Part shown: positions 14,526 through 19,618 of the stretch, in pieces
How the letters are laid out: each line of letters begins with the position of its first letter
How positions within the stretch are numbered: the first letter of the stretch is position 1
Origin: an uncultured Christensenellaceae bacterium
Lineage (GTDB): Bacteria; Bacillota; Clostridia; Christensenellales; Christensenellaceae
NCBI GenBank assembly: GCA_934373295.1
Contig: CAKROK010000042.1
Location: 1 to 19,618 of the forward strand
Length of the DNA stretch: 19,618 nt
Direction of reading: 5' to 3'
Notes under the pieces: model-generated
What the model saw: only the letters and a program-made list of their open reading frames with translations
What the model was told of the DNA's origin: nothing
The model's database searches: none
Translations under genes and position numbers: made by a program

Positions 14526-15361
14526 CAGTCCTCTACCCCCAAATATGCCTTTATGACCGCGGGATCCGCCTGAATCGCCGCGGGGTCGCCCTCGGCTATC
14601 TGCTTACCGAAGTCTATAACATATATCCTGTCCGAAATATCCATTACGAGGTTCATGTGATGCTCGATGAGAAATACGGTAAGGTCAAAGTCGTTCTTTA
14701 TCTTTACGATAAAGTCAGCCAGCTCGTCCGTCTCCTGCGGGTTCATGCCCGCCGCAGGCTCGTCTAAGAGCAGCAGCTTGGGGTTTGTCGCGAGCGCTCT
14801 CGCGATCTCCAGGCGGCGCTGCTTGCCATAGGGCAGGTTGGACGCCTTTTCGTCCTTGAACTCGAGCAGGTCGACCATGCTCAAGAGCTTTTCCGTCTCG
14901 CTGCGCATCGTCTCCTCTTCCTTATGGTTGATGCCAAAGGTCGCAGAGAACACGTTTGACTTTATATGAAGGTGCTTTGCGATAAGCACATTTTCAAATA
15001 CGGTCAAATCCTTAAAAAGCCTGATGTTTTGGAACGTCCTTGCCACGCCCATCTTGGTTATCTTATCCGGCGTAGGCGAAATGACCTTGTCGTATTTGCC
15101 CATATTTTCGCCCGCATACATTTTTTTCATCTTGCCCTGCGGCTTGCCCTCGGCGATTATCTCACCTAAAAACTCGACCTTGCCGTTCGTGGGGGTGTAT
15201 ACGCCCGTTATCACGTTAAATGCGGTCGTCTTTCCCGCGCCGTTCGGGCCGATGAGCGCGACTATCTCGCCCTCGTTAACATCCATGGAGAGATTGTTCA
15301 CGGCGACGACGCCGCCGAACTGCATGGTCACGTTTTCAACATGAAGTACGTTCTTTGCCAT
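14525..15361 (-). CDS. livG: Branched-chain amino acid ABC transporter ATP-binding protein LivG
   Basis: A 278-residue ATPase with Walker A GPNGAGKT (38-45), ARTFQNIRLF Q-loop (107-116), the LivG-type signature LPYGKQRRLEIARAL (176-190), Walker B LLLLDEPAAGMNP (196-208) and switch IEHHM. It is somewhat longer than many LivG proteins because of an inserted stretch at about 70-98 between Walker A and the Q-loop, rich in Lys and Gly; similar insertions occur in the family. The ATG lies 1 base after the livM stop, with GGAGGTGGAG inside the end of livM. It forms the ATPase pair with LivF. Confidence 0.95.
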   Translation of the reverse strand: MAKNVLHVENVTMQFGGVVAVNNLSMDVNEGEIVALIGPNGAGKTTAFNVITGVYTPTNGKVEFLGEIIAEGKPQGKMKKMYAGENMGKYDKVISPTPDKITKMGVARTFQNIRLFKDLTVFENVLIAKHLHIKSNVFSATFGINHKEEETMRSETEKLLSMVDLLEFKDEKASNLPYGKQRRLEIARALATNPKLLLLDEPAAGMNPQETDELADFIVKIKNDFDLTVFLIEHHMNLVMDISDRIYVIDFGKQIAEGDPAAIQADPAVIKAYLGVED

Positions 15362-15362
15362 A

Positions 15363-16490
15363 TCACTCCACCTCCGTCTTTTTCTTGCGCTTGAACTTCG
15401 CGGCTATCTTCTTGGGCCAGCTTGCTATGGCGTCCCATGAGAACTCGTTCGTTCCCATGATGCCTCTTCTGTAGAACAGAACGACAACCATGAGCAGTAT
15501 GGAGAATATTACCATTCTGAAGCCCGTCTTGAAGAGGGGAACCTCCCAGCCGCCGATGAACTGCGGCTCGTCAAAGAACCTCAGCCACCACTCCTTCGCC
15601 ATGGTTATGAGGAACGCGCCCAGCACGGAGCCGGTCACGGAGCCTACGCCGCCGATGACTACTATTAAGAGGATGTCGTATGTAAGCGCTATTTTAAAGG
15701 TATCCGCCTGTATGGAGTTCATGTACATCGCCAAAAGCCCGCCGGCAACAGCCGCAAAGAACGAGCTTATGACGAACGCGAGCTGCTTATGCTTAAACAG
15801 GTTTATGCCCATGGCCTCCGCCGCGACCTCGTCCTCTCTTATCGCCTTAAAGGCTCTGCCGTAGGAGGATCTTATGAGGAGCACTATGAAAGCTATGCAC
15901 ACAGCCGCCACTCCGAACGGGATCAAGAGCGTGCCCCACGTGCTGCCAAAGCCGGGGATCTTGGAAATTCCGTAGGAGCCGTTGGTTATGGTGTCCATCT
16001 GGCTGGAGTTGATTAGCGCGCGGATAATTTCGGAAAAGCCCAGCGTCGCTATCGCCAGATAGTCGCTCTTTAACCTCAAAACGGGTATGCCTATGAGCGC
16101 TGCGAACAGCGCGGCTACAAGACCGCCGATTATTATCGCTATGCCTATCAAAACCGGGTCGGGCAGCGCCTCAAGCGCCTGCTTGAACGCGAACAGACCG
16201 TCGTTCATGCCGGAAATGTAGTATACGCCCTCCACGCTCTCCGTGGGGACGATGAGTATCGCGGTGACATATGCGCCGATGGCCATGAAGCCCGCCTGAC
16301 CGAGCGAGAACAGTCCCGTGAAGCCGTTTAACAGGTTCATGGAGACCGCGACTATCGCCAATATCGCGCCCTTTTGCAGCGTGGATACCGCCATGTTGTA
16401 TTTCGCCTTGTTCTGCTCAAGGAAGATGAGCAGAGCGAGCAGCACGGCGACAGTTATCAATGTTAAAATCGTCTTTTTCTTCTTACTCAT
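15363..16490 (-). CDS. livM: Branched-chain amino acid ABC transporter permease LivM
   Basis: A multi-pass membrane protein of the LivM family, 375 residues from the chosen start. Features are GFTGLFSLGQAGFMAIGAY, typical of LivM, and the cytoplasmic segment around IREDEVAAEAMGIN that contacts the ATPases. The C-terminus is short and very basic (FKRKKKTEVE). Three in-frame starts are close together: GTG 16499, ATG 16496 and ATG 16490. AAGGTG lies only 2 bases from 16496 but 8 bases from 16490, so 16490 is preferred; 16496 would form a TGATG overlap with the livH stop. Pairs with LivH as the channel. Confidence 0.93.
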   Translation of the reverse strand: MSKKKKTILTLITVAVLLALLIFLEQNKAKYNMAVSTLQKGAILAIVAVSMNLLNGFTGLFSLGQAGFMAIGAYVTAILIVPTESVEGVYYISGMNDGLFAFKQALEALPDPVLIGIAIIIGGLVAALFAALIGIPVLRLKSDYLAIATLGFSEIIRALINSSQMDTITNGSYGISKIPGFGSTWGTLLIPFGVAAVCIAFIVLLIRSSYGRAFKAIREDEVAAEAMGINLFKHKQLAFVISSFFAAVAGGLLAMYMNSIQADTFKIALTYDILLIVVIGGVGSVTGSVLGAFLITMAKEWWLRFFDEPQFIGGWEVPLFKTGFRMVIFSILLMVVVLFYRRGIMGTNEFSWDAIASWPKKIAAKFKRKKKTEVE

Positions 16491-16495
16491 TTTCA

Positions 16496-17377
16496 TCACA
16501 CCTTATCTATCATTTTTTCACCGAACAGGCCCGTCGGTCTGAAGACGAGTATGACGATGAGCAGCAGGAACGTGAACGCATCGGAGAACGTCGAATATCC
16601 GAGCGCCGTCAGGAACGTCTCGCAAATGCCGATTATGAGTCCGCCGACCACCGCGCCGGGTATGGAGCCTATGCCGCCCAAAACCGCCGCGACGAAGCAC
16701 TTTAATCCGGGCAGCGTGCCTGAGAAGGGCGTGACGGACATTCTGTCTGTGAAATACAGAATGGAGCCCACCGCCGCAAGCGCGGAGCCTATCACAAACG
16801 TCATCGAGATAACTCTGTTTATCTTTATGCCCATTAGCTGAGACGTCTCAAAGTCCTTTGAGACCGCCCTCATGGCCATGCCCATTTTCGTGTGGTTGAT
16901 GAGTGCCATCAGCAGCACAACAAGGGCTATAGTAAGAACAGGCGTGAGGAACGTGACCAGCGAGGCCGAAACTCCGCCTATCTGATATATCTTCTTTAAA
17001 AAGGATATCTCCGGATATGCCTGCGGAAGCGCAGAGAAGAGATAAGTCGCAAAATTCTGAAGAAAATAGGAAACGCCGATAGCCGATATCATTACCGACA
17101 TTCTCGGGCTTTGTCTTAACGGCGCATACGCCGCTTTTTCTATCACCACGCCCAGTATCACTGTGGCTATGATGGTAACAGGTATGGAGATGTACCACGG
17201 GAATGTGGACATCGCAAAAATCATGAAGTAGCCGGACATCATGAAGATCTCGCCGTGTGCAAAGTTTATAAGTCGCAGTATTCCATATACCATCGTATAG
17301 CCTATCGCTATGAGAGCATATGCACCGCCGAGCGAGATTCCTGTCAGACAGTGCTGCAGGAAGGTTGTTATACTCAT
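16496..17377 (-). CDS. livH: Branched-chain amino acid ABC transporter permease LivH
   Basis: A 293-residue LivH-family membrane protein. The N-terminus has the family hallmark GISLGGAYALIAIGYTMVYG and LINFAHGEIFMMSGY. A mid-protein segment with MRAVSKDFETSQLMGI is the ATPase-docking region, and GLKCFVAAVLGGIGSIPGA is also typical. About eight hydrophobic segments are visible. ATG start with GGGGGT 4 bases upstream. It is separated from livJ by 133 bases that contain a hairpin. Confidence 0.95.
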   Translation of the reverse strand: MSITTFLQHCLTGISLGGAYALIAIGYTMVYGILRLINFAHGEIFMMSGYFMIFAMSTFPWYISIPVTIIATVILGVVIEKAAYAPLRQSPRMSVMISAIGVSYFLQNFATYLFSALPQAYPEISFLKKIYQIGGVSASLVTFLTPVLTIALVVLLMALINHTKMGMAMRAVSKDFETSQLMGIKINRVISMTFVIGSALAAVGSILYFTDRMSVTPFSGTLPGLKCFVAAVLGGIGSIPGAVVGGLIIGICETFLTALGYSTFSDAFTFLLLIVILVFRPTGLFGEKMIDKV

Positions 17378-17416
17378 ATTTACCCCCGGTAAAAAACAAA
17401 AATTCGACAGAGGATC

Positions 17417-17441
17417 GGGAAGGCCGTTTTATGGTCTCCCC
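17417..17441 (-). terminator. Stem-loop between livJ and livH
   Basis: GGGAAGGCC (17417-17425) can pair with GGTCTCCCC (17433-17441); read on the minus strand the stem is 9 positions with one G.U and one mismatch, loop of 7. About 10 bases later the minus strand has AATTTTTGTTTTTT. A leaky terminator or processing hairpin is plausible. GGCGTAACGCC nearby (plus 17456-17466) can form a smaller hairpin. Confidence 0.45.
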
Positions 17442-17510
17442 GTTCCGCCGTCTTTGGCGTTACGCCGCGCGAAAAAGCCGCACGACGATTATCTACATTA
17501 TATTATACAA

Positions 17511-18695
17511 TTACTTCGCAACCTGCTGGGTCTTTAAGAAGGTGAATGCGCCGCCCTTAACGACATCGATGTATGCCATATCCTTCTTAGCGTCGCCGTT
17601 CTCGTCGAACTCGATCGCGCCGGTAACGCCCTCAGTCTTGAGAGCAGCAAGAGCGTCGCGGATAGCCGTGGTGTCCGTGGAGTTAGCCGCTTCGATAGCG
17701 TCGAGAGCCGCGTTGTAAGCGTCAAAGCCAAGTGCGGAAACAGATGCAACGCCTTCGCCGCCGTTCTTGGTCAGGTATTCCTGATCGGACTTTAAGAACT
17801 CCTTAAAGCCCTTAACGAAATCGGTCGTGAGCGTGGAAGAGGTGTCGCCCTCATCGAAGAAGGTGGAGCAGACAACGCCCTCGGCATAGTCGCCAGCGTT
17901 CTCGACGATGGTAGCGTTCTGCCACGTATCACCCGCCATGATGACTGCCTCGATGCCCAGCTCTCTCGCCTGCTTGATTACCAGGGGAGCGGTAGCTATG
18001 GACGTGGGCGCAAAGATGACCTCAGGGTTCTGAGCCTTGATGTTGGTTAAGATCGCCTTGAAGTCGGTCTGATTGGTCTGGAACTGCTCACTCGCTACGA
18101 CCTCGCCGCCTAACTCCTTAAAAGCCTTCTCAAAGTAAGAGCCTAAGCCGGAGCTGTAGTCGTCGCCCAACTGGGTGATGACAGCCGCCTTCTTGTAGCC
18201 CTCGTCGAGAGCGTAAGAAGCCATTACCGTGCCCTGGAAGGGATCTAAGAAGCAAACGCGGAAGTAGTAGTCGTTACCCTCGGTGACCTGCGGGTTTGTG
18301 CAGGAGCAGCCAATAGCGGGGATCTTAGCGTCTGCAAAGATCTGACCTGCCGCGATGGAAACGCCAGAGCCGTAGGAGCCGAGAACAGCGGAAACGCCCT
18401 CAGAAACGAGAGTCTGAGCCGCGCTGACAGCCTCGGTCTTATCGGACTTGTTGTCGACCTCTTTTAACTCGACCTTGTACTCCTTGCCGTCGATGGTGAC
18501 GGTGTTTCTTAAAGAGTTAGCATATCTGATGCCGATGACCTCCTGGTAGCCGCCGCCGCCGTTTTCACCCGTAACGGGTTCAAAAACGCCGATTTTGATG
18601 GTATCGCCGCCGGAAGCAGAGCCGCCGTCGCCACATGCTACCACAAGCGCAAGGCACATAACGAGCGCAAGTGCGAGTGCAATAAACTTTTTCAT
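17511..18695 (-). CDS. livJ: Branched-chain amino acid ABC transporter substrate-binding lipoprotein (LivJ-like)
   Basis: A 394-residue type I periplasmic-binding-fold protein of the Leu/Ile/Val-binding family. The signal peptide has lipobox VVAC with C21, followed by a Gly/Ser-rich linker; the mature domain opens with IKIGVFEPVTGENGGGG and continues with VSEGVSAVLGSYGSGVSIA and PAIGCSCTNP, all typical. Anchored outside the membrane, it delivers ligand to LivHM. Leu/Ile/Val is the family default, but related proteins bind other amino acids or amides, so the ligand is not proven. ATG start with AGGAGG 7 bases upstream and a near-consensus promoter. First gene of the liv operon. Confidence 0.94.
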   Translation of the reverse strand: MKKFIALALALVMCLALVVACGDGGSASGGDTIKIGVFEPVTGENGGGGYQEVIGIRYANSLRNTVTIDGKEYKVELKEVDNKSDKTEAVSAAQTLVSEGVSAVLGSYGSGVSIAAGQIFADAKIPAIGCSCTNPQVTEGNDYYFRVCFLDPFQGTVMASYALDEGYKKAAVITQLGDDYSSGLGSYFEKAFKELGGEVVASEQFQTNQTDFKAILTNIKAQNPEVIFAPTSIATAPLVIKQARELGIEAVIMAGDTWQNATIVENAGDYAEGVVCSTFFDEGDTSSTLTTDFVKGFKEFLKSDQEYLTKNGGEGVASVSALGFDAYNAALDAIEAANSTDTTAIRDALAALKTEGVTGAIEFDENGDAKKDMAYIDVVKGGAFTFLKTQQVAK

Positions 18696-18742
18696 TTCAT
18701 TTCCTCCTGTATTAATGGGCTATGCCCTGAAAATTTTATTTC

Positions 18743-18770
18743 TATATAACTTTACCATTTATTCCGTCAA
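18743..18770 (-). promoter_or_regulatory. Promoter of the liv operon
   Basis: On the minus strand TTGACG (plus 18765-18770) and TATATA (plus 18743-18748) are 16 bases apart, about 48 bases before the start codon. A small GGGC-ATA-GCCC stem (plus 18718-18728) lies in the leader. Confidence 0.55.
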
Positions 18771-19241
18771 ATTGCAATACCATACTGCCGAAAAATTCAT
18801 TTTTTTTGACAAATTTGTTTCCCGTTCGACTTTTCAGGGCTCTCCTCACGCGCGATTTACACAATTACACGCGATTTTTCCCGTTATGAAGGCATTTTTC
18901 CTCAAGCCCCCGCTGCATCATAAAAGCGCCCGTCTTTTGCTCGCACGTGCGCTCTTATATGAAGCCTTGTCAATGTTCGGTCGATGAAATTGCGTTTTGT
19001 AAAAATCCGCTATTTGGCGCGGCTCAATCGTTTATTCGGTTATTTTAATATGAAAAACAGTCATCACAGCGGAGAACATCGCATTTTTATCGAATTTTCC
19101 CCGCTGTGTGTCTCAATTCTTAAAATGGTGATTTTTCCTCGATCTCTACATGAGATATTTACTCATTTTTGCAAGATGGAATCTTGTGAAATTCAAAATC
19201 GGTTCGTTTACGGCCATATACCCGTATAAATAACTTACCTT
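18771..19241. other. Gene-poor intergenic region
   Basis: No open reading frame here has a credible ribosome binding site or recognisable product. The contents I can see are a duplicated ACGCGATTT-like stretch around 18848-18882, a short palindrome CGCACGTGCG (18942-18951), the long inverted repeat at 19065-19108, and a small CAAGAT-GGA-ATCTTG hairpin at about 19172-19186. Confidence 0.5.
19065..19108. repeat. Inverted repeat (stem-loop) in the intergenic region
   Basis: CACAGCGGAGAA (19065-19076) pairs with TTCCCCGCTGTG (19097-19108), 11 of 12 positions, with a 20-base AT-rich loop. On the minus strand a T-run (CTGTTTTTC) begins several bases after the stem, so it might terminate the 78-residue gene about 130 bases upstream; otherwise it could belong to an unknown RNA. 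Confidence 0.45.
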
Positions 19242-19478
19242 TTACAATACTTGTATACCACGCCTGTCTGTAATGCATTCATACGCAACTATCAGCTTTT
19301 GGGCCTCACAGCATTCTATCAGCTCAATAAGTCTTAAAAACTGTAACTCGCTCACCTCCTTTTCAAGCCTGCTCAATAGATCGTTTTTGGATTGCTCGTA
19401 CCTGTGATAGCTCTCGTTCTTTTCCATAATACCCTCGAGTCTGTTCGCTATCATTACCCATTTTTCAATATTCATCAT
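19242..19478 (-). CDS. Small protein of unknown function (78 residues)
   Basis: A 78-residue protein with no signal peptide or membrane segment. It is rich in Glu, Leu, Arg and Lys, with a probable helical or coiled-coil stretch (about 10-60, including LLSRLEKEVSELQFLRLIEL). Two Cys sit at positions 56 and 57, with another later in the chain. I do not recognise it. It is likely real because GGAGGTGAT (plus 19487-19495), nearly the full anti-16S complement, lies 8 bases before the ATG at 19478, and a consensus-like promoter precedes that. A second ATG follows immediately (MMN), so the product may be 77 residues. Monocistronic as far as the window shows. Confidence 0.7.
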   Translation of the reverse strand: MMNIEKWVMIANRLEGIMEKNESYHRYEQSKNDLLSRLEKEVSELQFLRLIELIECCEAQKLIVAYECITDRRGIQVL

Positions 19479-19503
19479 GTATACGCATCACCTCCGTTAC
19501 TTT

Positions 19504-19532
19504 ATTTTAATCTGTTTTAAGGTAGACGTCAA
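19504..19532 (-). promoter_or_regulatory. Promoter of the 78-residue protein gene
   Basis: On the minus strand TTGACG (plus 19527-19532) and TAAAAT (plus 19504-19509) are 17 bases apart. Just upstream lies an AT-rich inverted repeat (CAAAATA and TATTTTG between about 19543 and 19565) that could be an operator. Confidence 0.65.
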
Positions 19533-19618
19533 CATTTTATGGCAAAATATTATATTATTATTTTGTCGGATAATTTATATATGAGCAGTTTTCATTATTA
19601 TACGTGAAAAATCTCGAT

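Noticed and set aside
18595..18987. Plus-strand open frame of 130 codons overlapping the livJ start region
   Set aside because: Its first part is antisense to livJ and its promoter, and it lacks start signals.
18984..19229. Plus-strand open frame of 81 codons in the gene-poor region
   Set aside because: No Shine-Dalgarno before the ATG, unconvincing composition, and it runs across the inverted repeat at 19065-19108.

Overview
The window looks like a chromosomal segment of an anaerobic, probably gut-type member of the Bacillota (Clostridia-like). Support comes from strong AGGAGG-type ribosome binding sites, sigma-A-like promoters, AT-rich intergenic stretches between moderately GC-rich genes, tandem LytR-CpsA-Psr (LCP) proteins, and HydF, the maturation GTPase of [FeFe] hydrogenase. 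No rRNA, tRNA, CRISPR array, transposase, phage gene or origin was seen.

Left part (1-5620). A 128-base imperfect hairpin (59-186) abuts a leftward two-gene operon. The first gene of that operon (2657-4066) has the fold and C-terminal regulatory domain of the 2-isopropylmalate synthase family, but the residues expected to bind metal and catalyse are replaced. The second (188-2653) is an unusual fusion of a sugar-phosphate-isomerase-like TIM barrel to an acyl-CoA synthetase. The operon has a good promoter and a leader of about 160 nt. hydF is transcribed divergently from the same intergenic region.

Middle part (5640-13800). Two polar amino acid ABC importers, each ordered substrate-binding lipoprotein, permease, ATPase, lie in opposite orientation. 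Between them sit two LCP glycopolymer transferase paralogues and a small lipoprotein of unknown function, each with its own plausible promoter. An array of three 12-bp palindromes at exact 19-bp intervals lies upstream of the second importer.

Right part (13800-19618). A complete leftward branched-chain-type transporter operon (livJ, livH, livM, livG, livF) ends in a clear terminator. Upstream of it are about 540 bases with no convincing gene apart from a long inverted repeat, then a 78-residue protein of unknown function with a near-perfect Shine-Dalgarno and promoter.

Taken together, three amino acid import systems and a hydrogenase maturase fit an amino-acid-using, hydrogen-metabolising anaerobe (inference). 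In all three transporter operons a stem-loop separates the binding-protein gene from the permease gene, which would fit higher expression of the binding protein. The least explained items are the pseudo-isopropylmalate-synthase/fusion-ligase operon, the 59-186 hairpin whose G.U pairs favour a plus-strand RNA, and the 19-bp-phased palindromes.
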